Origin: Candidatus Persebacteraceae bacterium Df01
GTDB taxonomy: Bacteria; Pseudomonadota; Gammaproteobacteria; Tethybacterales; Persebacteraceae
Length of the DNA stretch: 64,000 nucleotides
Direction of reading: 5' to 3'
Assembly (NCBI GenBank): GCA_030386295.1
Contig: JANQAO010000003.1
Location: 369,284 to 433,283 of the forward strand
Program-made: the position numbers and the translations under genes
Shown: one piece after another, positions 44,967 through 53,978 of the stretch
How positions within the stretch are numbered: the first letter of the stretch is position 1
How the letters are laid out: the number at the start of each line of letters is the position of its first letter
Notes under the pieces: model-generated
Databases searched by the model: none
Told to the model about the DNA's origin: nothing
The model's input: the letters and a program-made list of their open reading frames with translations, nothing else

Positions 44967-45650
44967 TTATGATGAGATGTTGTCGTTTGTAGAGGCGCCA
45001 TTTTCCGCATCATTGCCGTTTTCAAATAGCGGCGCTATTTCGTTTTCAGTTGCATTGTTTTTTTTCAACGCATGAGCACTGCTTTCCGTCAAGATACCAT
45101 CATCATTTTCAATGTCGGCAAGAGCAGCAGTATCCGCATCATCCGGGGACAGTGACGGCAACGCATCCAACGATGCCACAGCCAAATCATTTAAAAATGT
45201 CTTTGTAGTACAGTATAAAATCGGTCGCCCCGGTGTTTCCCGCCGCCCGACTTCCTCTATCCAGCCCAGTTCCTCCAAAGCGGCGATTTGTACCGATGAC
45301 ACTGCCACTCCCCGCACCCGCTCCACATCTCCGCGCGTGACCGGTTGCTGATAAGTGATCACAGCCAACACTTCCAACAAAGGACGTGATAACCGAGTAT
45401 TTTTTTGCGGTTGCAAGCGACGTAAATAGTCAACATAACCGCTGCGGCTGACAAACTGATAGCCGCTCGCTACCTTCGCAAGCCGCATAGCCCGCTCTTC
45501 CCAATCATTTTCCAATTCGGCAAGCGCAGCGAGAATTACAGATTCTTCAGCATCGTCAGCCAATAACCGCTTCAAATTTGCCATGCCCAGCGGCTCGCCA
45601 GCGGTCAGCAACGAAAATTCTATGATACTTTTAATTTTTCCCGGCGTCAT
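44967..45650 (-). CDS. scpB: Segregation and condensation protein B
   Basis: Regulatory kite subunit of the SMC-ScpAB condensin. Two winged-helix units: SIIEFSLLTAGEPLGMANLKRLL at the N-terminus and LLEVLAVITYQQPVTRGDVE in the centre, with the GRRETPGRPILYCTT loop typical of ScpB. An acidic, low-complexity tail follows residue 185. Length is 227 aa. The start overlaps scpA by 20 bp. Presence of ScpAB implies an SMC, not MukBEF, condensin. Confidence 0.94.
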   Translation of the reverse strand: MTPGKIKSIIEFSLLTAGEPLGMANLKRLLADDAEESVILAALAELENDWEERAMRLAKVASGYQFVSRSGYVDYLRRLQPQKNTRLSRPLLEVLAVITYQQPVTRGDVERVRGVAVSSVQIAALEELGWIEEVGRRETPGRPILYCTTKTFLNDLAVASLDALPSLSPDDADTAALADIENDDGILTESSAHALKKNNATENEIAPLFENGNDAENGASTNDNISS

Positions 45651-46446
45651 TTGAGTTTTCCCTCAATTGCACAAATAATTCATCCTCAGGTCCTGGTTGA
45701 TGCAGCGATACAATATGTTCTGCTGCCAACTGCAATACCGCTAGGAACGAAATTCCTGGCAACCCACGCGACACCAGTGTCCGAAAACCCAACCATCGCT
45801 CACCCGCCAGTCGCCGCAACACGCTACTCATTAGTTCACGCACACTTGCTGTTTTTTTACGCATTTTGTAAGGTGCGAGTTGTCGTGCACGTGCCAACAC
45901 TGCCCAAAAAGCGCTTGCCAGTTGCTCCGGATGCACCACGGGCTTTGTTTTTTTCCGTTCTGGCCATTCCACCGGCACTTGTGGCGAGACAAAATCGCGT
46001 TCCCGCCGTGGCATTTCTCCCAGCCGTTGCGCTGCCTCACGAATGCGTTCATATTCCAGCAAGCGGCGCACTAAATCAGCGCGCGGATCATCTTCTTCAT
46101 CTTCTGCCACCGCTAATTTTGGCAACAGCATTTTGGATTTAATTTCAACTAAAAATGCCGCCATAGTCAGATAATCGGCAGCAATTTCAAGATTATCTTC
46201 AATTTTGAGCGCTTCCTCTACATAAGCGGCATACTGACGGCACAACACCGTCATCGGAATATCCATAATATCAAACCGATGCTTGCGCACTAGATACAAC
46301 AGCAAATCCAATGGTCCCGCAAAGTGCTCCAGCAACACTCGCATCGCCGTCGGCGGAATATATAAAGAACTCGGCGTATCATTCAGTGGCTCTCCATACA
46401 CCAGCGCCATTGGCGTTAGTGCACTATCGTTCAGAGTATCGCTCAT
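45631..46446 (-). CDS. scpA: Segregation and condensation protein A
   Basis: Kleisin bridging the SMC heads. FAGPLDLLLYLVRKHRFDIMD is the diagnostic N-terminal block, followed by YLTMAAFLVEIKSKMLLP and a C-terminal winged helix (LGFRTLVSRGLPGISFLAVLQ). Length is 271 aa. The start shares ATGA with the trpS stop, and the end overlaps scpB. Confidence 0.95.
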   Translation of the reverse strand: MSDTLNDSALTPMALVYGEPLNDTPSSLYIPPTAMRVLLEHFAGPLDLLLYLVRKHRFDIMDIPMTVLCRQYAAYVEEALKIEDNLEIAADYLTMAAFLVEIKSKMLLPKLAVAEDEEDDPRADLVRRLLEYERIREAAQRLGEMPRRERDFVSPQVPVEWPERKKTKPVVHPEQLASAFWAVLARARQLAPYKMRKKTASVRELMSSVLRRLAGERWLGFRTLVSRGLPGISFLAVLQLAAEHIVSLHQPGPEDELFVQLRENSNDAGKN

Positions 46447-47642
46447 GAGACCAAATGCATAAAACGCCGTACCTCTTGCATGGTTTGTTCAGCGGACTTG
46501 GCAGCGCGTAAGGCGCCATCGGCAAGAATATCTTCCACTATGCCTGTTTTATCAACCGCAGCACGACGCTCGCGCAATGGCTCCAAATCGTCATTAACCG
46601 CCGCACTCAAACGCTTTTTACAGTCCACACAGCCAATAGCGGCACTACGGCAACTTTCCGCCACCCCATTTTGCGTGTCCATATCGGAAAACACCCGATG
46701 CAATGACCATACTGGACAGCGTGTTGGTTCGCCTTTGTCACTACGCCGCACCCGCGCCGGGTCGGTTTGCATACGAGCTATTTTTTTCTCAACCGCTTCC
46801 GGCACATCGGTTAAATCAATGGTATTACCGTAAGATTTTGACATTTTACGGCCGTCTGTTCCCGGCAACCGCGGCGCCTGTGTAAGCATCGCTTGCGGCA
46901 CTCGCAACACCTCTTGACCACCGTAGCGCACGTCATCCCGCAACAACTGTTTGGTATTTTCTTCTACCACCAATTCGTCAATCAAACTCACAGCATCGTC
47001 CAACGCCTGTTTGTTGCCGTTTTGCTGATAATCCTTTTGGTACGTTTCTATTGCCGTTTGCACATCAACAGAGAGACTTTTTTTTGTCACCATCAATTTA
47101 CTTTGAAAGTCTTCGGTGTTACCATAAAAACGGTTAAAGCGGCGGGCAATGTCGCGAGTAAATTCCACGTGCGGCACCTGATCCTCGCCCACAGGAACGC
47201 AGTCTGCACCGTAAATCATAATGTCAGCACTTTGTAACAACGGATATCCCAAAAAACCATGAGTGTCCAAATCACGTTGCAAAGCTTCTTTTTGCTCTTT
47301 GTAGGTAGGCAGATGCATCAGCCACGGCAGTGGACAAATCATAGAAAGTAACACAAATAGCTCGGCATGCGCCGGCACATCAGATTGACGAAACATCGTG
47401 GTTTTTTGAGGATCTAAACCTGCCGATAGCCATGACAGAACCATCTCACGAGTATTTACAAATAAATCACCAGGATTTGCATAATCGGTAGTCAGCGCGT
47501 GCCAGTCAGCGATAAAGAAAAAACATTCATTTCCAGCCTCCTGCAAAGCACGCCAGTTGTGTAAGACGCCGCGCCAATGCCCCAAGTGCAAACCGCCAGT
47601 AGGGCGCATGCCAGATAGCACCCGCCGAGAAGGCGACGACAT
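46443..47642 (-). CDS. trpS: Tryptophanyl-tRNA synthetase
   Basis: Class I synthetase, 399 aa from ATG 47642; a TTG at 47651 is possible. HIGH motif as GLHLGHW and KMSKS in DGRKMSKSYGN. It is longer than the ~330-residue E. coli type because of a C-terminal extension region (CPVWSLHRVFSD onward, with cysteines in VDCKK), the form seen with trpS-scpA neighbours. The start is 1 bp from the yciO stop. Confidence 0.95.
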   Translation of the reverse strand: MSSPSRRVLSGMRPTGGLHLGHWRGVLHNWRALQEAGNECFFFIADWHALTTDYANPGDLFVNTREMVLSWLSAGLDPQKTTMFRQSDVPAHAELFVLLSMICPLPWLMHLPTYKEQKEALQRDLDTHGFLGYPLLQSADIMIYGADCVPVGEDQVPHVEFTRDIARRFNRFYGNTEDFQSKLMVTKKSLSVDVQTAIETYQKDYQQNGNKQALDDAVSLIDELVVEENTKQLLRDDVRYGGQEVLRVPQAMLTQAPRLPGTDGRKMSKSYGNTIDLTDVPEAVEKKIARMQTDPARVRRSDKGEPTRCPVWSLHRVFSDMDTQNGVAESCRSAAIGCVDCKKRLSAAVNDDLEPLRERRAAVDKTGIVEDILADGALRAAKSAEQTMQEVRRFMHLVS

Positions 47643-47643
47643 G

Positions 47644-48276
47644 TCAGGCAACTCCTTGTTCTTCTTCCGCAGCGTCTACTTCACCGCCACCTTCTCGCAA
47701 CAATTGCGGCGGGTTTTCGCTAAAGTTAATCACTGTTGTCGGCACCATAACGCAACTACCAGAATCAATCACCGCATCTACTTGCCCACGTAATCGTTCG
47801 CGAAAATCCGCCACATCAAGCGGAGCTTCATCACCAACCAAACGCAGTGTCGTGCTGATAATAGGCTCACCCACTTCTGCAAGCAATGCTTGTGCCACCG
47901 GATGCGACGGAACGCGAAAAGCTACCGTCTTGCGACGCGGATGATGTAGGCGGCGTGACACTTTTTTGGTCGCCGCCAACACAAAAGTATAAGCGCCTGG
48001 CACATGTTTCTTCATGACGCGAAAAGCCGCAGTATCCATCACACCGTAGTCTCCAATCTGCCCCAAGTCTGTGCACGCCAGTGTCATTAAATGTTCCTCT
48101 CCCACACCACGCAACTGTCGCAACCGCGCAATGGCGTCCACATTACCCTGCAGGCAACCCAGCGCATAATATGAATCGGTCGGATATACCACAACCCCCT
48201 TGCGAAAAAATTCTGCCGCCTTCTGAATTAGCCGTGTCTGTGGTGTTTTTGGGTGTACATCAAAAAACTGTGTCAT
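47644..48276 (-). CDS. yciO: YciO/Sua5 family L-threonylcarbamoyladenylate synthase-like protein
   Basis: 210 aa from ATG 48276, chosen for its GAGAGGA site and the ATGA overlap with the zinc-finger gene. YrdC fold with VVVYPTDSYYALGC, PGAYTFVLAATKKV and TVAFRVPSHPVA. YciO-type proteins bind RNA and resemble TsaC, which forms threonylcarbamoyl-AMP for the t6A pathway that also uses TsaE (2650). Whether this copy is the functional TsaC or only YciO cannot be decided from sequence alone. Confidence 0.85.
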   Translation of the reverse strand: MTQFFDVHPKTPQTRLIQKAAEFFRKGVVVYPTDSYYALGCLQGNVDAIARLRQLRGVGEEHLMTLACTDLGQIGDYGVMDTAAFRVMKKHVPGAYTFVLAATKKVSRRLHHPRRKTVAFRVPSHPVAQALLAEVGEPIISTTLRLVGDEAPLDVADFRERLRGQVDAVIDSGSCVMVPTTVINFSENPPQLLREGGGEVDAAEEEQGVA

Positions 48277-48461
48277 GAATCCTCTCTTTTTTCCAGCGAA
48301 TAAATAGTACCGCAATAAGGACACGCGCAACGCGGTGCGCTTGACGACAATGGCAAAAACACGCGCGGATGTTTATCCCATCCTTTTTGACTGGCTGGTG
48401 GGCAACTTAGCGGCAATTCTTTTGGTGTAACCGTGTAGTTACTATTAACAAGCGCTTTCAT
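48273..48461 (-). CDS. CHCC-type zinc-finger protein
   Basis: 62 aa. The C-terminal half reads HPRVFLPLSSSAPRCACPYCGTIYSL: one His and three Cys in the order of the zf-CHCC family. Similar small proteins next to ilvE are common in beta- and gammaproteobacteria; no defined role is known to me. It shares ATGA overlaps with both ilvE upstream and yciO downstream, so it is surely translated with the operon. Confidence 0.88.
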   Translation of the reverse strand: MKALVNSNYTVTPKELPLSCPPASQKGWDKHPRVFLPLSSSAPRCACPYCGTIYSLEKREDS

Positions 48462-49384
48462 GCCGCTGGTGTCAGCCAGTTAGCAGAGCGTGGATGCTTG
48501 CCTGCTACGCAGTCAAAAAACGCTGACTGTAATGCTTCTGTTATCGGACCGCGACCACCGCTACCGATAACCCGACCATCCAATTCTCGAATTGGTGTAA
48601 TTTCCGCTGCCGTACCAGTGAAAAAAGCCTCATCGGCACAATACACTGCATCGCGAGTGATGCGTTTTTCCACCACTTCATAGCCCATATCCTGTGCCAA
48701 CGTCATCACCGTGTCGCGCGTAATACCGCTAAGAACAGAAGTTAACTCGGGGGTGTACAATTGGTTACGCACAACAATAAACAAGTTTTCGCCAGGACCT
48801 TCGGAAACTAATCCATCCACGTCCAACAATAATGATTCATCATAGCCATCCTGTGCTGCTTCCTTGTGCGCCAACACTGAATTTACATAATTACCGCTAA
48901 CCTTGGCACGGCACATCGTGGTATTGACGTGATAGCGAGCATAAGAAGATGTCTTCACTCGAATACCTTTTTCCATCCCTTCTTCACCCAAATAAGCTCC
49001 CCACGGCCAGGCCGCAACGATAACTTGAACCGGATTGGTGTCGACTGCAAGCCCCAACGAATAGGCACCATAAAAAGCCAGTGGTCTAATATAACAAGCA
49101 TTATGGCCACCATCACGGACAACGGCACGCTGTGCCGCATTAATATCATCTTCGCTAAAAGGTATTTTCATTCCGATAATGTGCGCTGATTGAAAAAACC
49201 GCCGCGTGTGATCGGTCAAACGAAAAATTGCTGGTCCAGAATCGGTTTGATAACAGCGCACACCTTCAAAAACGCTTACGCCATAATTTAAAGAATGAGA
49301 CAACACATGAATTTTAGCTTCCCTCCACGGTGTCATTTTGCCGTCAAACCAAATATTTCCTTCTCTTTCCGCTATTGCTGTCAT
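48458..49384 (-). CDS. ilvE: Branched-chain amino acid aminotransferase
   Basis: Class IV PLP enzyme, 308 aa. IWFDGKMTPWREAKIHVLSH and LNYGVSVFEGVRCYQT open the protein; the PLP lysine lies in CRAKVSGNYVNSVLA and the phosphate site in GITRDTVMTLA. ATG 49384 gives the family-typical start; a longer frame adds an unlikely N-terminus. A promoter -10 lies 7 bp upstream, so the mRNA is probably leaderless. It completes valine/leucine/isoleucine synthesis with ilvD at 21-23 kb. Confidence 0.95.
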   Translation of the reverse strand: MTAIAEREGNIWFDGKMTPWREAKIHVLSHSLNYGVSVFEGVRCYQTDSGPAIFRLTDHTRRFFQSAHIIGMKIPFSEDDINAAQRAVVRDGGHNACYIRPLAFYGAYSLGLAVDTNPVQVIVAAWPWGAYLGEEGMEKGIRVKTSSYARYHVNTTMCRAKVSGNYVNSVLAHKEAAQDGYDESLLLDVDGLVSEGPGENLFIVVRNQLYTPELTSVLSGITRDTVMTLAQDMGYEVVEKRITRDAVYCADEAFFTGTAAEITPIRELDGRVIGSGGRGPITEALQSAFFDCVAGKHPRSANWLTPAA

Positions 49385-49391
49385 GCACACA

Positions 49392-49400
49392 ATTATATCA
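49392..49400 (-). promoter_or_regulatory. Extended -10 of the ilvE operon
   Basis: On the minus strand the sequence reads TG-A-TATAAT (TATAAT at plus 49392-49397, TG at 49399-49400), then seven bases TGTGTGC and the ilvE ATG. No Shine-Dalgarno fits in the gap, so transcription would start at or within one base of the start codon. Confidence 0.6.
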
Positions 49401-49537
49401 GTAATACAAAGCCGGTTTGGGGCACCTATCACGCATAAAAAACAGTGGCAAGACAGATTAAACTCGTAATAAATTACTAACAATAACGATAAAATAACCA
49501 CTATGAATCTGTTGATTTATCCGATGCAATAACACCT

Positions 49538-50623
49538 GTGCGCAAAAAATATATTCTGAACGGGCGCCGCCGTGCACTGCGAGCACTTGCCCTTATTACC
49601 AGCGCGCCTTTTCTTGCATTATCTCGCCGTGTGCAGGCGTCTTTTCAAGCGGCACACCATTTAAGTAATGGTACCTTTCGTAATAACTATATTGGCCAAA
49701 TCACCAAATCTTTTTCCGACTTGATGCGCTGGCGCCGTGAGTCCCCCGACCATCCGCTATTGTCCTTTTCACTAGCAGCAAATGACCCTGCTTTTTTGCG
49801 CAACAACCGAAAGGAAGCAACACTTACTTGGCTCGGTCATGCTACCTTATTGTTGCAAGTAGGTGGTGTTAATATTTTGACTGATCCGCATTTTTCCGAT
49901 CGTGCCTCTCCCTTTTCTTTTGTTGGTCCTCGGCGAGGGACACCTCCCGGCATTCCTTTGGATGAATTACCTAATATTGACATTGTGCTTATTTCTCACA
50001 ATCATTATGACCATTTAGATGAGGATTCAATTACAAGACTGTTGCGACGGCGTGCCGACACACATTTTTGTGCGCCGCTCGGGATTAGGCAATGGCTTGC
50101 ACGCGTCGGGGCACAGCACATAACAGAGCTGGATTGGGGCGACAGTGTACGATTGAATAATATGCAATTAACTGCTGCTCCCTGCCAGCACTGGAGTTCA
50201 CGCGCACCGTGGGATCGCAATCGCACTTTGTGGGCATCGTGGGTGGTAGAAAAACCAGGTTTTCGTTTTTTATTTATTGGCGATACTGGCTATTCACAAG
50301 ATTTTTCTGATTTGGGTACACACTATGGTGGTTTCGACGTGGTAGCAATTCCGATTGGTGCTTATGAGCCACGTTGGTTTATGAAACAAGCACACATCAA
50401 TCCCGATGAAGCAGTAAAAATTTTTCAGGATTTGCGCGCCAACACCGCCGTAGCGACACACTGGGGAACATTTCAACTCACGGATGAACCCATGGATGAG
50501 CCACCACAAAAACTGCATGCCGCGTTAAAAGCCGCCGGCATTGATAAAAATATTTTTGCTGTGTTTCAACATGGAGAAACACGTTCGCTAGCACGTTTTA
50601 CCGAGACAAAAAAAACAAATTAA
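49538..50623 (+). CDS. MBL-fold metal-dependent hydrolase, NAPE-PLD/RomA-like
   Basis: 361 aa, GTG start at 49538. A basic then hydrophobic N-terminus (GRRRALRALALITSAPFLAL) suggests a signal or anchor. The metallo-beta-lactamase core has LGHATLLLQVGGVNILTDP, the metal motif SHNHYDHLD, the IGDTGYSQDF strand and a final THWGTF histidine. FVGPRRGTPPGIPLDELP is typical of the N-acyl-phosphatidylethanolamine phospholipase D-like group. Substrate unknown; a phospholipid or quorum-signal-like ester is possible. Confidence 0.85.
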   Translation: MRKKYILNGRRRALRALALITSAPFLALSRRVQASFQAAHHLSNGTFRNNYIGQITKSFSDLMRWRRESPDHPLLSFSLAANDPAFLRNNRKEATLTWLGHATLLLQVGGVNILTDPHFSDRASPFSFVGPRRGTPPGIPLDELPNIDIVLISHNHYDHLDEDSITRLLRRRADTHFCAPLGIRQWLARVGAQHITELDWGDSVRLNNMQLTAAPCQHWSSRAPWDRNRTLWASWVVEKPGFRFLFIGDTGYSQDFSDLGTHYGGFDVVAIPIGAYEPRWFMKQAHINPDEAVKIFQDLRANTAVATHWGTFQLTDEPMDEPPQKLHAALKAAGIDKNIFAVFQHGETRSLARFTETKKTN

Positions 50624-50624
50624 A

Positions 50625-50914
50625 ATGCGTAACCGCCCTCTTATCTTGATAACATTGAGCGGCATTGTGTGCTAACTGTTATTTTATTAATGATGCTTCT
50701 ATTATCGTCAAACAGGTGGTACCACTCATTACCGCAATTAATTCGTACAGTAAAGTACGGAAGTGTAAATCAAGGTAGACAAATGCCCAGTTTCGCTGAT
50801 AAATCGAGTGAGAAAGAAATTCTTGCCTTACTGGCATATGTGCAAAATTTATGGTCGGATGAAACGTACACTATTAGAAGAAGAGAACAAAACATTGAAC
50901 CCGAAAAGGCCTAA
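50625..50914 (+). pseudogene. Decayed class I cytochrome c gene
   Basis: A 16-codon frame from ATG 50625 (RNRPLILITLSGIVC) looks like the start of a signal peptide and stops. In a different frame, 50669-50914 encodes a segment ending GRQMPSFADKSSEKEILALL then AYVQNLWSDE, the C-terminal half of a monoheme cytochrome c with its distal-Met MPSF. No CxxCH site remains between them, so the heme-binding part has been deleted and the reading frame broken. It lies directly upstream of, and overlaps, the next gene. Confidence 0.7.
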
Positions 50915-51371
50915 ATTCGTTGCCGATAATGATAGCGGCACACTTTCTAAATTTTGGTGCAGCTCCCACACCTGGAAGCGTAGTGCTAACAACACCAAAT
51001 GGTGCCTTATCGGCTGCGCCATTGGCGATTTTGGTACCGTGTTATTTTTTCAATTATGCGGCATCGATTGGCCACCTTCGTGGATTTTTTCGCTCGCAAT
51101 TATTAATGGTCTACTCACCAGCATTTGTTTGGAAACCGTCATTTTGGTTCGTAGAGACTTTACCTTAAGCACAGCATTCAAAACCGCTATGGGTATGAGT
51201 TTTATCTCCATGTTGGCAATGGAAACGGCGATGAATGTTACAGATTTTCTTATCACCGGAGGCGCCCACCTAACCACCATTAGCGTACCGATAATGCTAC
51301 TTGTCGGATTTGTCACTCCGTGGCCATACAATTACTGGCGACTCAAAAAATTTGGTAAGGCATGTCACTAA
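50859..51371 (+). CDS. DUF4396-like membrane protein
   Basis: 170 aa from ATG 50859 (upstream start 50808 also open; the true start is uncertain because the 5' part overlaps the cytochrome relic in another frame). It has four hydrophobic segments: WCLIGCAIGDFGTVLFFQL, IFSLAIINGLLTSICLETVI, MGMSFISMLAMETAMNVTDF and TTISVPIMLLVGFVTPWPYN. The SSHTWKRS opening and PYNYWRLKKFGKACH ending match what I remember of the DUF4396 family. Function unknown; some members sit near metal or cytochrome genes, as here. Confidence 0.75.
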   Translation: MKRTLLEEENKTLNPKRPKFVADNDSGTLSKFWCSSHTWKRSANNTKWCLIGCAIGDFGTVLFFQLCGIDWPPSWIFSLAIINGLLTSICLETVILVRRDFTLSTAFKTAMGMSFISMLAMETAMNVTDFLITGGAHLTTISVPIMLLVGFVTPWPYNYWRLKKFGKACH

Positions 51372-51423
51372 TCACACACACTACGGCTAAATATTTTCTC
51401 AAACAAGCCAACACTTATCGCTC

Positions 51424-52242
51424 ATGAAGTGGCATTGTGGAAAATTTATTTTTGACTGCACACAGCCTTTGATTATGGGCGTGGTAAATGTAACGCCAGA
51501 TTCTTTTTCGGATGGTGGCGGCTTTTTATCTACCGATGCGGCGGTGGCACACGGTCGGCAATTGCTAGAAGAAGGTGCTGACATGCTAGATGTGGGCGGT
51601 GAATCCACTCGTCCAGGTGCTGCACCCGTTGATGAAGAAAACGAAAAACAGCGAGTGCTTCCAGTTATTGAACGCTTGGCAGCGCACGGGGCAGCCGTAT
51701 CAGCTGACACGATGAAACCAACGGTCATGCGTGCCGCTTTGCGATCTGGCGCCTGCATATTAAATAGTGTAGTCGGGTTTACCGGTACGAATGCGCTAGA
51801 TATTGCCGCACAATCAGACTGCGGCATTGCCGTCATGCACATGTGTGGCACGCCCTCCACTATGCAACAAGCGCCACAATATAATGATGTGACAACGGAA
51901 GTTAACGCTTTTTTGCAAGCACAAACAACAACGCTACGAACGGCAGGAGTTGCGGCAAATCGTATTTGCGTTGACCCGGGTATTGGTTTTGGCAAAACGA
52001 TTGAACACAATTGGCAGTTACTGCACACGCTACCGCAAATTGGCGGCGGGTACCCAGTACTGCTGGGCGTATCGCGCAAGTCCTTTCTAGGTGCCCTCAC
52101 CGGGCGCAAACGACCAACAGACCGCGATACCGCCAGCGCCGTTTTAGCAGCGCTACTGTACCAGCGCGGCGCACATATTGTACGAACGCACAATGTAACC
52201 GCCACACTGGACGCCCTATCTGTAACGACAATGCTGGATTAA
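51424..52242 (+). CDS. folP: Dihydropteroate synthase
   Basis: Condenses p-aminobenzoate with hydroxymethyl-dihydropterin diphosphate in folate synthesis. TIM barrel with MGVVNVTPDSFSDGG, DVGGESTRPGA, the MHMCGTPSTMQ segment and DPGIGFGKTIEHN; the C-terminal RTHNV closes the pterin site. Length is 272 aa. It precedes glmM by 45 bp, the common proteobacterial order (usually with ftsH upstream, absent here). Confidence 0.96.
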   Translation: MKWHCGKFIFDCTQPLIMGVVNVTPDSFSDGGGFLSTDAAVAHGRQLLEEGADMLDVGGESTRPGAAPVDEENEKQRVLPVIERLAAHGAAVSADTMKPTVMRAALRSGACILNSVVGFTGTNALDIAAQSDCGIAVMHMCGTPSTMQQAPQYNDVTTEVNAFLQAQTTTLRTAGVAANRICVDPGIGFGKTIEHNWQLLHTLPQIGGGYPVLLGVSRKSFLGALTGRKRPTDRDTASAVLAALLYQRGAHIVRTHNVTATLDALSVTTMLD

Positions 52243-52270
52243 ATGCCGGTAAAATTCACCTTTCGCCACC

Positions 52271-52276
52271 TATAAT
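52271..52276 (+). promoter_or_regulatory. -10 box upstream of glmM
   Basis: TATAAT at 52271-52276 stands 11 bases before the glmM ATG (52288), leaving a predicted leader of only about 4-5 nt and no Shine-Dalgarno. The gene may thus have its own promoter in addition to read-through from folP. Confidence 0.45.
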
Positions 52277-52287
52277 TAGATATTGCA

Positions 52288-53622
52288 ATGACACAACGAT
52301 TATTCGGCACTGACGGCGTACGCGGGCGCATTGGCAAACCGCCAATGACTCCCGACGTGTTGGTGCGTTTGGGATTCGCCGCTGGTCAAGTATTAGCAGG
52401 CAACACCGTCGCACCTCAAGTTCTCATTAGCAAAGATACGAGGCTATCCGGTTACATGGTGGAATCAGCGCTAGAAGCCGGCTTTGCTGCCGCTGGTGTA
52501 GATGTATTGCTTTCCGGTCCGCTACCAACGTCGGCGGTATCGTATCTCACACAAACGCTGCGCTTGTCAGCGGGCGTCGTTATCAGTGCCTCTCACAATC
52601 CATACGATGACAATGGCGTTAAATTTTTCGCCGCTGATGGCTGCAAACTACCCGATGAAACAGAAGCGGGCATAGAACAAGCCGCCATGACAACACAGTC
52701 GCTGTCTTTCGTTGGTGAACCCGGGCGAGCTCGACGACTGGATGATGCAGCTGGACGCTATGTAGAATTTTGCAAACGATCATTTCCTTCGAACATGAGC
52801 CTGCGCGGCAAACGAGTACTGGTAGATTGCGCAAACGGCGCTGCTTATCATGTTGCCCCGCCAGTCTTTCACGAGCTCGGTGCTGAAGTCATTCCCTTTT
52901 GCGATAAGCCTGATGGATTTAATATTAATGTAAATTGTGGCGTCATGGAGCCGGCAGCCGCTGCGCAAAAAACTGCGGCATGTGGTGCCAATGTAGGTGT
53001 CATTTTGGACGGCGATGCTGACCGTGTATTTTTGGCTGATGAAACCGGTACCATTCACAACGGTGACGCTCTACTGTATCTTATCGCCCAAGCTGAGCAC
53101 CAGCGCGGCAATACCTTGCAGGGCGTAGCAGGAACCATCATGTCTAATTTGGCCTTAGAACAAGCTTTAGCGACAATGGGAACAGACTTTTATCGTGCCG
53201 ACGTTGGCGACCGTCGAGTGCTACAAGCATTGGTAAAAAACGACTGGCCGCTCGGCGGGGAAACATCAGGTCACATCGTGCTTCGGTGGCTACATTCCAC
53301 TGGAGACGGAATTATTGCAGCACTGCAAGTGCTGGCTATCATGTGTGAAACTGGCAAACCGTTATCGGAACTTTTAGCGAATTTTCACCCGCTCCCACAA
53401 TGCAGCCGTAACGTGAAAGTTGCGGACAAAAGGAAAGCCCTTGAAAACAACGTCGTCCAGCAGGCATTATCTGAAGTAGAAACGCGATTACGCGGACACG
53501 GGCGGATTGTCGTACGTCCATCGGGAACCGAAGAATTCGTCCGCATCATGGTAGAGGCAGAAAATAAAACATTTGCACAAGCGGCAGCAGATGAAATTTA
53601 TGCCGCACTAACTGCAGTTTAA
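52288..53622 (+). CDS. glmM: Phosphoglucosamine mutase
   Basis: Converts glucosamine-6-P to glucosamine-1-P for UDP-GlcNAc, the substrate of lpxA in this window. RLFGTDGVRGRIGK opens the protein; the phosphoserine is S102 in VVISASHNPYDDNG; the Mg-binding loop is LDGDADRVF; the sugar loop is GGETSGHI; and the phosphate-binding C-terminal loop is RPSGTEEFVRIMVE. Length is 444 aa, normal. Last intact gene before a relic region. Confidence 0.97.
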   Translation: MTQRLFGTDGVRGRIGKPPMTPDVLVRLGFAAGQVLAGNTVAPQVLISKDTRLSGYMVESALEAGFAAAGVDVLLSGPLPTSAVSYLTQTLRLSAGVVISASHNPYDDNGVKFFAADGCKLPDETEAGIEQAAMTTQSLSFVGEPGRARRLDDAAGRYVEFCKRSFPSNMSLRGKRVLVDCANGAAYHVAPPVFHELGAEVIPFCDKPDGFNINVNCGVMEPAAAAQKTAACGANVGVILDGDADRVFLADETGTIHNGDALLYLIAQAEHQRGNTLQGVAGTIMSNLALEQALATMGTDFYRADVGDRRVLQALVKNDWPLGGETSGHIVLRWLHSTGDGIIAALQVLAIMCETGKPLSELLANFHPLPQCSRNVKVADKRKALENNVVQQALSEVETRLRGHGRIVVRPSGTEEFVRIMVEAENKTFAQAAADEIYAALTAV

Positions 53623-53738
53623 CTATTTATTATTATTTTCCCATCAATTATGGCTAACCGTTTTTTTTTAACTTTGAGAAATCAGCGAGGGCAGCAAATA
53701 ACGCACGACTATCAAACCGAAATCATTAGTTTTTAGCT

Positions 53739-53945
53739 TTACGCAAATAAGAAACTGTCTAAATTACCAAATTGACGTTCTCGTAATCTAACTCTATTAA
53801 CAAATTTATTTTCAGATTCCGGTAGCAGTAATTCTCTTATCAAATGATTTTTACTACCGTAAAAACCCACATGAGTTTCGCCACTAGCTATCTCTGTCGC
53901 TATAAAGACCACCACCACTACTGCTGGACCAGATAAAACTGTAGT
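53739..53945 (-). pseudogene. Short unrecognised ORF fragment
   Basis: Open for 68 codons on the minus strand, from just after a TGA at 53946-53948 to TAA at 53739-53741. The translation includes GPAVVVVFIATEIASGETHV and LLPESENKFVNRVRLRERQF, with protein-like composition (a hydrophobic strand, then a charged C-terminus ending NLDSFLFA). No ATG; internal GTG codons exist. I do not recognise the family. It looks like the 3' end of a gene whose upstream part has decayed. Confidence 0.4.
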
Positions 53946-53978
53946 TCAAGATAATCTTACACTATCAGAAGACGTATC

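Noticed and set aside
49385-49501. Longer ilvE start at 49501
   Set aside because: The extra N-terminus is hydrophobic and unlike the family, and an extended -10 lies within this stretch.
51399-52205. 268-codon minus-strand ORF opposite folP
   Set aside because: The folP protein on the + strand matches its family end to end; the opposite frame is Cys/Ser/Ala-rich with no recognisable domain and mirrors folP codons.
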